A stretch of 64,000 nucleotides of DNA from Chitinophaga ginsengisegetis (lineage in GTDB: Bacteria; Bacteroidota; Bacteroidia; Chitinophagales; Chitinophagaceae): positions 1,860,001 through 1,924,000 of the forward strand of contig NZ_FUZZ01000001.1 of assembly GCF_900168065.1 (NCBI RefSeq), given 5' to 3'. The position numbers were made by a program, and so were the translations under genes. Every line of letters begins with the position of its first letter. The stretch's first letter is position 1. This document shows, in pieces, positions 9,054-18,260 of the stretch. A model generated the notes under the pieces. That model ran no database searches, was not told the origin of the DNA, and saw nothing but the letters and a program-made list of their open reading frames with translations.

Positions 9054-10097
9054 TTAATCGTTGGTAAACTTGGGATTTACTTTAAACTTGAAGATCACGT
9101 CCCAGCTGCCGGGTTCAAATACGGCAAAGCCATAACCGATACCTGCCTGCCGGCGGATACCATAGGAAACCCGTTCATAGGTGAACATGATGCTGGCTTT
9201 TTCATTAATGCCTACATCGGCCAGTACCGGGTACGGACTGGTTACATCCCAGGTAACGATGGCGCTGTCTGATGAAAACTTCCGGTTAAAGCCAAAATTC
9301 ACATTCAGGCCGGCGGTATTGCTGTAATATCTCAGGCTATCCCATTTGGTAACATTAAACTTCGACATTTTAATAGGTAAGGAATCCTGATCATAAAACT
9401 TAAATGTGAGCGTATTCTTAGTAGTACCTGTTTTAACGAAATACACATTTACCTGTTCGCTTTTAATCTCGTTGTTCTGCATATCCTGCACGCCTATTAC
9501 GGTAGGATGGTTGTAAATAAGGTTATTGGAATTAGACTCTTTCTTTTGCAGGCCGGTGATATCATCAAACTCGTATGGCTCATACGGGCGTGGGCGGCGG
9601 AGGTCCAGCTTTCTTTTCTGGAAAGTTTTCTGTCCGCCTTTGTTCTTCACCAGGATATCAAAAGTGTAGATGCCTTGTTTTATTTTGGAAGTATCTGTAG
9701 CCCAGAACACAAGATCGCCTGAAGTGGAGCGCATATCGAGGATAGGTCGTTTCACCTGGATGCGTTTGGCTTCAATTTCCGCTACGGATTTTTCTGTACC
9801 GCTGTAGTATTCTTTCCATTGCCAGGTATTCACTTCTTCCAGTAGCTCCGGCGCAGGCATACCATCCGGCCGGGCAATGTTCTTCATTTCAAAAGTGAGT
9901 GGCTGCGTTGAATTATCTGCGTTGAATTTTCCGTAGAACACATTGGTACGTCCAAAATTAGCCTGGTACGTATCCCCGTCGAAGTTAGCGTTGTTGCTGA
10001 AGTGTTCTTTCTCATCCGGCAACAGCTGCTTGTAACAGCCTGTTGCCATCATTGCCAGTGTGCCGGCTATTAATAAAGTATATACTTGCCTTTTCAT
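9054..10097 (-). CDS. SusCD-associated lipoprotein, DUF5007-like
   Basis: This 347-residue protein has a lipoprotein signal ending AMMATGC, so the mature Cys is ~residue 21. After a DxxxHFSNNANFDG stretch the protein is rich in beta-strands and shows no enzymatic motif. The sequence style and its position between FAS1 and SusC genes fit the DUF5007 family, known only from SusCD neighbourhoods; I make this match from memory and it is not certain. It lies only 2 bases after the stop of the FAS1-CBM6 gene, implying translational coupling, and 39 bases before the second SusC. Probable role: surface or periplasm-facing accessory binding protein of the first transporter. Confidence 0.65.
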   Translation of the reverse strand: MKRQVYTLLIAGTLAMMATGCYKQLLPDEKEHFSNNANFDGDTYQANFGRTNVFYGKFNADNSTQPLTFEMKNIARPDGMPAPELLEEVNTWQWKEYYSGTEKSVAEIEAKRIQVKRPILDMRSTSGDLVFWATDTSKIKQGIYTFDILVKNKGGQKTFQKRKLDLRRPRPYEPYEFDDITGLQKKESNSNNLIYNHPTVIGVQDMQNNEIKSEQVNVYFVKTGTTKNTLTFKFYDQDSLPIKMSKFNVTKWDSLRYYSNTAGLNVNFGFNRKFSSDSAIVTWDVTSPYPVLADVGINEKASIMFTYERVSYGIRRQAGIGYGFAVFEPGSWDVIFKFKVNPKFTND

Positions 10098-10099
10098 TT

Positions 10100-11242
10100 T
10101 TATGGATTTATTTTGGTGAAGATGAGACGGTGCAGGTTAAGATTTGCTTTCTTAATCATCACTTTCATCAGGTGCTTTCCTGCGGGCAGATCTGCCGTAC
10201 CAAAGGCTCCCTGCCAGTTTTGCCAGCCGCCGGTGCCCTGTATCGGGATATCTTCACATACCCTTACTTCATCTATCAGCAGATAAATAAGACCACCGCC
10301 ATTACCGGCAATCCTCAGTTCCACTTTATATTTTCCGGCTTCTTTGATATCAACGGTGTATCGTACCCAGTCGCCATCGCTGGTCCAGCCGATGTTGTAG
10401 TTGCCACCAGGACTTGTGGAGCCATCCCCCTGCGAACAGTTTTCTGTACCCGGGTCATCAGGACGGTAAGTATGACCGCCATTGGGATTGCCGTAATGGT
10501 AAGCCACTTCTTTGGGCCCCTCATCATAATCCGCTGCGTTTACGATACCGGGTATTTCAATCGGGTAGCCCAGGTATGGCCCCTGCAGCGGTTCCAGCGA
10601 TTTGGGATAGGCTTTTCCAACAAAGGAGGTAAAGCCAAATACATGTCTGGTTTCCAGGATGTGCATCAAACCATTGGTAGATTTGATATCCACGTTTTGC
10701 GTGAGCGCAATGGACCAGTCTTTTGTAAACCTCGACTCGTTTTTATCACTGTACTGCAATACCGCCGTGCCGGCGCCCACTGCACCGGAAGCATTGGTGC
10801 TGGCGGTTTTGCCGTTCATCTCATGACCGTATAAAGATTCCAGGTCGCTGCCATCCGCGTATCTCAACGAATCGGCAGTTACCAGTCCGCGTACAATGTA
10901 GCGCCGTAAAAGACTGTCCCATACTTCAAGCGGAATACTGTCCAGCGTCCAGTTGCCTTTATCGCCAAGACGTTCCCTGGAAAAATTCACGTTCCTGATA
11001 GCAGTGGTGATGCTGTTATCCTGCGGAACAAAAAAAGTGACCTGTTGACTTTTAAGCGTATCGGTCAGCTTTACGCGGTCTATCAGTAATAGCAGGGTGT
11101 CGTACAATCCTCCCTGCTGTTTGAGAAAATCATAGGTACTTACTTTCACTTCCGATACGGGCTTTGCATTCCGGTAGTCCTGCATCCCTTTTTCGCATGC
11201 AAAACAAGCCGTGACAGCCAGTAGTATTAAATATTTTTTCAT
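10100..11242 (-). CDS. fasciclin-CBM6-like fusion lipoprotein
   Basis: This 380-residue lipoprotein has the lipobox VTACFAC near residue 16. Residues ~37-205 form a FAS1 domain, starting at STYDFLKQQGGLYDTL with VTFFVPQDNSI as the H1-like strand and GLMHILETRHVFGF as the H2-like end. Residues ~229-378 resemble a family 6/35 carbohydrate-binding module: IPGIVNAADYDEG, then YNIGWTSDGDWVRYTVDI, and the aromatic-rich GGWQNW. CBM6 domains bind beta-glucans, xylan or agar-type chains, so this is the only direct hint in the operon that the ligand is a carbohydrate. It sits 12 bases after SusD (11255-12748) and 2 bases before the DUF5007-like gene. Confidence 0.82.
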   Translation of the reverse strand: MKKYLILLAVTACFACEKGMQDYRNAKPVSEVKVSTYDFLKQQGGLYDTLLLLIDRVKLTDTLKSQQVTFFVPQDNSITTAIRNVNFSRERLGDKGNWTLDSIPLEVWDSLLRRYIVRGLVTADSLRYADGSDLESLYGHEMNGKTASTNASGAVGAGTAVLQYSDKNESRFTKDWSIALTQNVDIKSTNGLMHILETRHVFGFTSFVGKAYPKSLEPLQGPYLGYPIEIPGIVNAADYDEGPKEVAYHYGNPNGGHTYRPDDPGTENCSQGDGSTSPGGNYNIGWTSDGDWVRYTVDIKEAGKYKVELRIAGNGGGLIYLLIDEVRVCEDIPIQGTGGWQNWQGAFGTADLPAGKHLMKVMIKKANLNLHRLIFTKINP

Positions 11243-11254
11243 GGCAGTGATTTA

Positions 11255-12748
11255 TTATTTCCAGAAAGAATTTTGAACCAGCGCGCCATTGTTGGACAGC
11301 GCTTCCTGCGATAGTGGCCACAGGGCCGCTCCCCTGTCTACATCAGCCTGTGTAAGCCTGGTGTATTGCGGGATCTTTTTGAAATGTACCAGGTCGTACC
11401 AGTACCATCCTTCTCCCATCAACTCCCTTCTGCGTTCCAGCAAAATGGCATCCATCAGCTCCTGGCCGGCCATAGCTACGTTTACATTTTTGAGTGCGCG
11501 GGAGTTACGGATCTGGTTCAGGTCTTTTTGTGCTTCCGCTGTTTGTCCTAACCGCGCTTTGGCTTCTGCGCGCAGCAGGTACAGTTCTTCATACCGGAAT
11601 ACGATAATGCAGGACGAATACATTTTCAACACCGGGTCTTTCACCGCGCCATTGATCTGTTTCATCTTAAAGAAGATGGGATAGGCTTCTTCCATTTTTG
11701 TGAAGAAGTAAGTAGGCCGTTGTTCGCGCGGTTCGCTGTAAATTTTCAGTACACTGTCTTTCGGCACATAAATTTCAGACTCCCTTTTTGGAATATAGGG
11801 TTCACGGAGGGTCCAGTCTTCCAGCTGACCGGTGGAAGATATTTCCGCATGGTCAAAGTTCATATCTATCTGGAAGATATTAGCCCCGATACGTCCGCGG
11901 AAAGCGCCATCCAGCCGGGTAAGGTCGTTCAGGCTTACAAAGCCGTAACCGGTGTTCGACTGGTTATTGATAACGGTGTTGGCATACTCGAGCGACTTAT
12001 CATACTCCCCTTTCCAGTTATAGATATGCGCGAGCAGCGTGTAGGCCATCCCTTTGGTGATGGTGATGGAGATATGATGTGATTCGCCCTGGCCGCGGTA
12101 ATCACCCTGTTGTTCCGGCGATTTACCATTGTATTTCCAGGGTAAGCCATCAATACAGGCTTTTGCTTCTGCAGCTGCAAAGTCCAGTACTTTGTCCGAT
12201 TTTTCACGGGCAATCGTTTTTGAGGTCCCATCAGACGGAGCAGTGACCAGTGGCACATCTCCCCAGATCCTTACTATATAGTAATACAAAAATGCGCGGA
12301 TGTAAATGGCCTGTGCGCGGTCCAGTGTCATCTCATTTTGTGAGTAACGATAGTCGGTAGCAGTTACCTGCGGTAATTTTTGTATGGTAAGATTGCATTG
12401 CGCAATAGCTGTATAAAATCTTCGCCAGTCGCGCCATTCTTCCATGGTGGAATAACTTGCGTTCAGGTTATTTTCAACTACCGCACGCAGATCACCGCGT
12501 TTGGTCGACTGGAAGTCGCCTCCACGCAGGTCTCCGTACACCCAGTGCGCGTTTTCATTTGACATGGCAGCACGCATCAAAGCATAGCAGGCAGACAATC
12601 CCGCGCGTGCATCATTTTTAGTCTGCCACATATTTTCTTCTGTCAGGGCACGATGTGACGGCACATCCAGCATTTTTTTACAGGACGGCATACTCACCGC
12701 CAGTAATAGTATCAACCCTATCTTTCTCATGATCTTGTTTTTTAACAT
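11255..12748 (-). CDS. SusD/RagB-family outer-membrane nutrient-binding lipoprotein (first pair)
   Basis: This 497-residue protein has the lipobox VSMPSC followed by KK, surface-export-like. The SusD hallmarks are present: MLDVPSHRALTEENMW near the N terminus, the helix RYEELYLLRAEAKARLG, and the C-terminal LLERRRELMGEGWYWYDL. The start ATG at 12748 overlaps the stop of SusC by one base (TGATG), which indicates coupled translation. An in-frame ATG at 12730 (MRKIGLILLL) gives an equally good signal peptide and is an alternative start. It is the lid for the SusC at 12748-15747. It is followed 12 bases later by the FAS1-CBM6 lipoprotein. Confidence 0.95.
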   Translation of the reverse strand: MLKNKIMRKIGLILLLAVSMPSCKKMLDVPSHRALTEENMWQTKNDARAGLSACYALMRAAMSNENAHWVYGDLRGGDFQSTKRGDLRAVVENNLNASYSTMEEWRDWRRFYTAIAQCNLTIQKLPQVTATDYRYSQNEMTLDRAQAIYIRAFLYYYIVRIWGDVPLVTAPSDGTSKTIAREKSDKVLDFAAAEAKACIDGLPWKYNGKSPEQQGDYRGQGESHHISITITKGMAYTLLAHIYNWKGEYDKSLEYANTVINNQSNTGYGFVSLNDLTRLDGAFRGRIGANIFQIDMNFDHAEISSTGQLEDWTLREPYIPKRESEIYVPKDSVLKIYSEPREQRPTYFFTKMEEAYPIFFKMKQINGAVKDPVLKMYSSCIIVFRYEELYLLRAEAKARLGQTAEAQKDLNQIRNSRALKNVNVAMAGQELMDAILLERRRELMGEGWYWYDLVHFKKIPQYTRLTQADVDRGAALWPLSQEALSNNGALVQNSFWK

Positions 12749-15747
12749 CAGAATTGAAAATTAAAGCCCAGTGTAAAGGTGCGTGGAGCCGCCCAGTTGT
12801 AATACCCTTCGTCATACCCGAAGTAGCTCACTGCTTCCGGATCACCGCCTTTATACTTTGTCCACGTAAGCAGGTTGTTACCGGTGGCGTAAATACGCAG
12901 GTGTTCAACACCCGAACGTTTCATCCACTCTGTTTGCATGTTATAGGCTACTGTTAATGCGCGGAGCTTTACAAAGGAGCCATCTTCAAGGAACAGGGTT
13001 TGATTGGGCTGATAGGCATATACCGCGCTCCAGGGATTGTATTGCGGGATCTTGCTGTAGTCGCCTTCTACTTTCGACCACCAGCTGATTTCTTTGATCG
13101 CCTTTGGATCATCAATAGCTTCCCTGTTGGCGAAATCAAAGCGATCGGCCAGCGCCTGGTTAATCACCTTACGACCAAAAGAATAATTCAGCAGGATGTT
13201 CACATCCCATGCGCCGTAGTGGAAGGTGTTGGTGAAACCTCCGGTAGCAGCGGGCGACAAGCGGCCTTTCATTACACGGTCCTTGTCGTTGATATCAAAA
13301 TCGCGGTTTAAATCTGTCCATTTGGGATCACCCTTTTTCAGGGTAACACCCTGGTAGGTCATTTTCCTGCCTGTTTTTGGATTTACGGGCACTTCATCAT
13401 CGGAGTTGTAAATGCCTTCATTGAGGAGCAGCCAGTAGCGGTCTACCGGCTTGCCTACCAGGAAGCGGCGGTTGTTGATCACCAGGTCGGTAATCCCGTC
13501 AGGCAAAGCCATCAGCTTATTCTGGTTTGTATAAATATTGATACCGGTGGTCCACTGGAATTTCTTTCCTTTCACTACATCTGCATCGATAGACAGCTCA
13601 TAGCCATAGTTGCGGATGTCCATACCATTTTTTACAATCCCGGTATATCCTTCTTCTTCCAGCGTAGGCACTTTCAGTACCAGGTTGCGGTCTGTTTTGG
13701 CGTATACATCCAGCGATGCACGTAACCGGTCGTGAAACAGACCGATATCAATGCCGCCGTTCAACTGTTCTACTACCGGCCAGGAAGTACCCGGTACTAC
13801 GTAACCGGTGGTATAGGCAGCGTTGATAACAGGGAAACCGTTGTAGGTCGACATATTGGGCACACCGTTCCAACCTGCATCCACATTATATACCGGTCCG
13901 CCGGTATACATTTCATCCATCAGCAAACGGCCTACGCGGCCCCAGCTGGCGCGGACATTCAGGTTGCTCAGCCAGGAAGATTCTTTCAGGAAATCTTCCT
14001 TATGTACTTTCCATGATGCAGACAAGGTAGGCGATATCAGCCAGCGGTTATCCGCATCGAGGTAAGAGCTGCCATCCCTTCTCACATACAGGGAAACAAA
14101 ATATTTTTCATTGAAGTTATACCCGATGTTGGTGTAGAAAGATGCCAGGCGCGACTGCGTAAAATCTTTGGTATTAAACATCAGGCGGAAGTTGCCGAAG
14201 CGGCCTTCTTTCTGCTGATCGGTACCTGGCTGGTAAATCTTCACATAATCGCTGGAGCCTTTGTAGGCGCGGCCGTAGTCATAGCGCCATTTGTCCCATT
14301 GACCATATTGACCGAGCGTTATTTCAACATGATGTTTTCCAGGAAAAGTTTTTGCAAACTGCAGGGAGTTATCGAGAATCATCCGCCTGTTCAGGCCATC
14401 GTAGTTGGATACATAGCTGTTGCCTTCACCGAGCGCCGTAGGCACAAAGAAGTCGCGGAAATTTTGTCCGTAGTCAATAGCGAAACGGGTATTCCAGGTG
14501 AAGTGCGATAAGAAGCTGTACTTCGCATTGGCAATGATACGGGCTGAATTATTCTTGTTCCGGTTAATGGTATTTTCCAGCGCCGTATAATACTGTTGCA
14601 GGTAGGCTTTGTTAGGTGATAAGGGGGCATCGTAGTTAAAGAGATAGTCTTCATCCCCGGCACGGTCGCGGATAAACTCATTCCTCTTACGGTTTTGATT
14701 AGCTACGGAAATATCTGTTGTAAAAATCAGGTTCCTGACCGGTTGAATATTGATACCGAAGTTTACATCGTAGCGTTTGATTCCTGTTTTATCATATACG
14801 CCCTGCTGCGAGGATTGCCCGATGCTGAAACGGAAGTTCGCGTAAGGGGTACCTCCGCTTACAGCCGCCTGTATACCTTCTGTAAATGCGTTCCGGAGAA
14901 AAAGATCGTCCCAGTTGGCAGGGCCATAGTAGCGGGCCTGGGAAGAATCTGCCAGGTAGCGGGGGAAGTTGCGCCATTGCGTTTCATCCGCATATTTCTG
15001 GTAGAAGGGCAGGCGGAAATCACTCTCGTATCTGCCGTTTACTGCATCTACCGCGGGTTTCAGCGCCACACCGGCATAAGCATTTACAGACACCCGCATT
15101 TGCCCTACACGCGGCGCTTTGGTAGTGATGTTGATAATGCCGTTGGCTGCATTGGGACCGTATTTTGCGCTGGCAGCAAAATCTTTCAGCACTTCAATAC
15201 TTTCGATATCATTGATATCCAGGAAACCAAGCAGGTTGGTTTCTGTTCCCATCCTGTTAAAATCGAACCGCTGGATGTCGTAGGCAAACGCATGCTCCAT
15301 GATGAGGGGCACACCATCTACCACATAGGTAGGTTGCGCGTAAAACAAGTCGCGGTTGCTCAATAGCAGGGAAGAGGTGCCTCTTACGAATACGCTGTTA
15401 CGCTTTCCGGGTTCCGCAGAAGGAATTCGTACATCCACTCCAGTTACCCTTCCTATCAGCATCTGATCGATACTGGTATAAGGGAGTTTTTTCACTTCTC
15501 CAATGTCTACTGAAGAAATAGCCCCGCTGGCACTACGTTTCAGGAAAAGTTCATTGTTGGGAAAATATCCCAGCGTGTCGCGCCTGGTAGATGTCACTTT
15601 GGAAAAGGCAAGTGAATCTGCATTCACACCGGAGGTATCTTTATTATTTTTAAACAACACATTCTGTGCTTCCGATGAGGTACTCACCAGGCACATGGCT
15701 GCAAAAAAATAAATACCTCTGTGCAGGAAAAAGTAAAAGTATTTCAT
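12748..15747 (-). CDS. SusC/RagA-family TonB-linked outer-membrane transporter lacking the N-terminal regulatory domain (first pair)
   Basis: This protein has 999 residues. The signal peptide ends in SSEAQN. Instead of the usual carboxypeptidase-regulatory-like domain there is a short unstructured stretch (~30-75), then directly the plug (LPYTSIDQMLIGRVTGVDV) and the SusC signature with AASAKYGPNAANGIINITTK. The barrel ends in FTLGFNFQF. The length is ~80 residues shorter than its paralogue at 5775-9014, which agrees with the missing domain. It is the first gene of the operon; the 5' leader contains an inverted repeat at 15778-15799. It pairs with the one-base-overlapping SusD. Import is TonB-dependent; the substrate is unknown. 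Confidence 0.94.
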   Translation of the reverse strand: MKYFYFFLHRGIYFFAAMCLVSTSSEAQNVLFKNNKDTSGVNADSLAFSKVTSTRRDTLGYFPNNELFLKRSASGAISSVDIGEVKKLPYTSIDQMLIGRVTGVDVRIPSAEPGKRNSVFVRGTSSLLLSNRDLFYAQPTYVVDGVPLIMEHAFAYDIQRFDFNRMGTETNLLGFLDINDIESIEVLKDFAASAKYGPNAANGIINITTKAPRVGQMRVSVNAYAGVALKPAVDAVNGRYESDFRLPFYQKYADETQWRNFPRYLADSSQARYYGPANWDDLFLRNAFTEGIQAAVSGGTPYANFRFSIGQSSQQGVYDKTGIKRYDVNFGINIQPVRNLIFTTDISVANQNRKRNEFIRDRAGDEDYLFNYDAPLSPNKAYLQQYYTALENTINRNKNNSARIIANAKYSFLSHFTWNTRFAIDYGQNFRDFFVPTALGEGNSYVSNYDGLNRRMILDNSLQFAKTFPGKHHVEITLGQYGQWDKWRYDYGRAYKGSSDYVKIYQPGTDQQKEGRFGNFRLMFNTKDFTQSRLASFYTNIGYNFNEKYFVSLYVRRDGSSYLDADNRWLISPTLSASWKVHKEDFLKESSWLSNLNVRASWGRVGRLLMDEMYTGGPVYNVDAGWNGVPNMSTYNGFPVINAAYTTGYVVPGTSWPVVEQLNGGIDIGLFHDRLRASLDVYAKTDRNLVLKVPTLEEEGYTGIVKNGMDIRNYGYELSIDADVVKGKKFQWTTGINIYTNQNKLMALPDGITDLVINNRRFLVGKPVDRYWLLLNEGIYNSDDEVPVNPKTGRKMTYQGVTLKKGDPKWTDLNRDFDINDKDRVMKGRLSPAATGGFTNTFHYGAWDVNILLNYSFGRKVINQALADRFDFANREAIDDPKAIKEISWWSKVEGDYSKIPQYNPWSAVYAYQPNQTLFLEDGSFVKLRALTVAYNMQTEWMKRSGVEHLRIYATGNNLLTWTKYKGGDPEAVSYFGYDEGYYNWAAPRTFTLGFNFQF

Positions 15748-16277
15748 ACATGCAATATTTAGGAATGAGAATCCCAGGGTGTAAAAGAAGCTTTACACCA
15801 CATTAATTTTTTTTTGACATGAACGGGCATAGGTTGCCCTGTTCCCTTTAGGGGAATGTCTGTAAATTTAGAGTTCAGGGCACGCCATGGCCACTACAGC
15901 ACAATATCTGCCATGCAAAATGCCTCGTGCAGCATAAGCAGGATGCCAAAATAATGTCGACTGTGAAAGCATAACGCCCGTGTAGTAGTTAGGGACAGCG
16001 GGTAACCCTGTCAGGATGTAATGAACGTTGAGTCATGGAAACAAAGATTAATTAACGTGAAATTTTCAATCGATCTGTAATTCTGGTTTTCAATAATTGC
16101 TAGTACCAACGCACAGTGGGGAAACTACAGCAAACACAGGGTCTAACTGGTCATTTGTACTATCAATGCTCTTTAAATTCTGGTTGTTTTTTTAACGCTA
16201 CTGCACCAAATGTAATTAGCTAAATGGATTTTTCATAGTTTTTTGTGAATTATTTTTAAAAATTTAATCCTGAGGGG
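15748..16277 (-). promoter_or_regulatory. leader and promoter region of the SusC/SusD operon
   Basis: These 530 bases between the first SusC and the regulator stump hold no convincing gene in any frame. On the minus strand an A/T-rich TAAATTTA at ~15851-15858 resembles the TAnnTTTG promoter element but lacks the final G. A perfect 8-bp inverted repeat lies at 15778-15799. Because the operon's regulator seems deleted, control may lie in this leader. I see no ECF-sigma-type or riboswitch structure that I can name. Confidence 0.35.
15778..15799. repeat. inverted repeat in the SusC leader
   Basis: GGTGTAAA at 15778-15785 is the exact reverse complement of TTTACACC at 15792-15799, with a 6-base spacer containing half of an AAGCTT. 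It lies 31 bases upstream of the SusC start. It could fold as an mRNA hairpin near the translation start or act as an operator. It has no poly-U tail in the minus direction, so it does not look like a terminator. Confidence 0.45.
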
Positions 16278-16472
16278 CTACACCGCCTTCATCTCTATGA
16301 TCCTTTTTTCAAATTCTTCATTCGCCACCACCGACTTATTCTTAATCCGGGTTTTATAAGTGTTGATGGTGTTTACTGAGTACCGGAGGATATGCGCAAT
16401 TTTATCTGTATCATGAATCCCCATGCGGATTAACGCAAAGATGCGCAGGTCAGGCAAGCGTGCCACCAGCAA
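16278..16472 (-). pseudogene. C-terminal stump of a DUF6377-type (LuxR-like HTH) regulator
   Basis: Only ~64 codons remain. The sequence [20 protein letters not shown] followed by [20 protein letters not shown] and a terminal [13 protein letters not shown] corresponds to the C-terminal helix-turn-helix end of the large membrane-anchored DUF6377 regulators that commonly control neighbouring SusC/SusD loci. The full proteins are several hundred residues long, with sensor and coiled regions that are absent here. Upstream the frame stays open but runs into the 3' end of the polyprenyl synthase gene (stop at 16484), so the rest was lost by a deletion or rearrangement. No good start codon exists (TTG at 16472 at best). 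It is probably not expressed as a functional protein. Confidence 0.75.
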
Positions 16473-16483
16473 AAATCCCAGGA

Positions 16484-17446
16484 TCAGTATGCCCTGTCGG
16501 TGGTATAACGCACTAATTCTTCCAGTGCGGCGCGTGTGGGGGAAGGCGGAAAGGTAAAGAGGATCCGGAATGCTTCATCGCGGTAGTCCATCATTTTTTG
16601 GGTGGCATAATCAAGGCCGCCGGAGCGGTTCACGGTTTCCACTACAAAGTTCACTTTGTCTTTATCGGTATGCTGGTGCTTTACAATGTGAAGGATCTTT
16701 TTCCGCAGCACCGGGGCTGCCTGTTGAACGGTATAGATCAGGGGAAGGGTTACTTTCTTTTCTTTGATATCATTGCCGGTAGGTTTACCGATGTCGGTAT
16801 TGCCATAATCAAACAGGTCGTCTTTCAGCTGAAAGGCCATGCCTACTTTTTGCCCGAAGTCGTGTAACAGCCGGATGGTTTCCGGGTTATCGCAGGCAGA
16901 AGAAGCGCCGGCGGCACAGGCAGCGGCCAGGAAGGAAGCCGTTTTGGCGTTGATGAGATCATAGTAGTCCTTTTCCTCAAAACTCAGTTTATTGGCCTTG
17001 GTCAGCTGCAACAGTTCTCCTTCTATCATTTGCTGGATGGCGGCGGCATAAATTTTAAGCAGACCAGGATCATTATTATCAAGCGCCAGCAGTACACCTT
17101 TTGTAAAGAGCTGGTCGCCCACCATTACGGATACACGATTTTTCCAGAGGGCATTTACGGAAAACGCGCTTCGGCGTTTCATCGCATCATCAACCATATC
17201 GTCGTGTACAAGGGAAGCGGTGTGCAGCATTTCCACCAGCAGGGCGGCGCGGTAACTACCATCGTTGATGGCGCCACACAAGCGGGCGCACAGCAACACA
17301 AACATAGGACGCATCTGCTTCCCTTTGTGGGCCGCAATATCCGCCATAATCCTGTTCAGCAACAGTACATCACTTTGCATGGCATCATGAAAAATCTCCT
17401 CAAACCGTTGTAGTTCGCTACCAATCGTTTCCCTGGCTAATTGCAT
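16484..17446 (-). CDS. trans-polyprenyl diphosphate synthase
   Basis: This is a 320-residue isoprenyl diphosphate synthase that adds isopentenyl diphosphate units to an allylic primer, probably making the menaquinone side chain. The first Asp-rich motif is HDDMVDD and the second is [19 protein letters not shown]. The KGKQMRP substrate loop is also present. I choose the ATG at 17446 (MQLARETIG), because an in-frame ATG at 17533 would add 29 residues unlike the family and would overlap the upstream gene. It follows hvfC by 64 bases on the same strand and may be co-transcribed, without an obvious functional link. Its 3' end abuts the regulator stump. Chain length cannot be stated from sequence alone. 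Confidence 0.92.
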   Translation of the reverse strand: MQLARETIGSELQRFEEIFHDAMQSDVLLLNRIMADIAAHKGKQMRPMFVLLCARLCGAINDGSYRAALLVEMLHTASLVHDDMVDDAMKRRSAFSVNALWKNRVSVMVGDQLFTKGVLLALDNNDPGLLKIYAAAIQQMIEGELLQLTKANKLSFEEKDYYDLINAKTASFLAAACAAGASSACDNPETIRLLHDFGQKVGMAFQLKDDLFDYGNTDIGKPTGNDIKEKKVTLPLIYTVQQAAPVLRKKILHIVKHQHTDKDKVNFVVETVNRSGGLDYATQKMMDYRDEAFRILFTFPPSPTRAALEELVRYTTDRAY

Positions 17447-17510
17447 ATGATCATCACTAAGAACGGGGCCGAAATTACGATTTCTGAGGGAAAGTATAAC
17501 CTGACTTTCT

Positions 17511-18260
17511 TTATTGCTGAAAGCCCAGCACAAAATGTAATTGCTGCATATGCTTCAGAAAAGCGAGCGTGTCCTGTTCCAGTGTGCCCGTATCCGTTAT
17601 ATTCAGCTGCGGTGCATATTCCAGTATATCCCTTACCGTGATACCCGATGTTAACTGCTCCGTTAAAAAAGCCAGCCAGGGCGACAGGTCCGTGAATTCC
17701 ACATGCCCTGTTTCCGGGTGGCGGAACAACAACACAAAATAAACACCCTTATTTTTCAGGATGTCTTTTGGCTTCGCTACCAGGTGAACCGGGTAATGAA
17801 AAGATAACAACCGGTGTTCAGGATTGAGTACCAGCGGCGTATCCAGCCAGTTGCCGGAAAGGGAATACGCGGGTGCAGGTATATCTTCCATGTTATACAC
17901 CTCCATTTCCGCCCACTCAAAAGCGAGGAGGTCGTTGAGGAAGGGGATACTGTAAGTATCTTCCCAGTTATGCGCTACCGCGTAGGTGTAAAACTCCAGT
18001 GGGAGCTTCCACACCTGGTACGACTGACACGCATGTTTCGAAAAAAACTCCTTCACCATTTTATTCCACTTTGCGGTGGGAATATGTTTGAATGCAATGG
18101 GGAAGGCATTTTCCATTGTATCATGGATCATGTTAAACACCAGCTGGCGGTAGTGTTTCAGCCGGTGAGGCGCTACGCCGGGCAGCTTTACTTTTTCACC
18201 TGTTCTGCAATAGGTGGAAAAAGTTTGCTGGATATGATAAGTGTCAGGCAACAAGTTCAT
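17511..18260 (-). CDS. hvfC: HvfC/DUF2063-type partner protein of the DUF692 oxidase
   Basis: This 249-residue soluble protein has an N-terminal ~95-residue helical region that matches the DUF2063 (HvfC/BufC N-terminal, 'putative DNA-binding') domain. Key stretches are IQQTFSTYCRTGE, RLKHYRQLVFNMI and TMENAFPIAFKHI. The rest is a mixed alpha/beta C-terminal domain typical of the family. In characterised hvf/buf systems this protein recruits the peptide substrate to the DUF692 oxidase. The start overlaps the end of hvfB by 17 bases, indicating tight co-expression. Despite older annotation as DNA-binding, the context argues for a peptide-modification accessory. Assignment rests on sequence style and gene order. 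Confidence 0.85.
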   Translation of the reverse strand: MNLLPDTYHIQQTFSTYCRTGEKVKLPGVAPHRLKHYRQLVFNMIHDTMENAFPIAFKHIPTAKWNKMVKEFFSKHACQSYQVWKLPLEFYTYAVAHNWEDTYSIPFLNDLLAFEWAEMEVYNMEDIPAPAYSLSGNWLDTPLVLNPEHRLLSFHYPVHLVAKPKDILKNKGVYFVLLFRHPETGHVEFTDLSPWLAFLTEQLTSGITVRDILEYAPQLNITDTGTLEQDTLAFLKHMQQLHFVLGFQQ

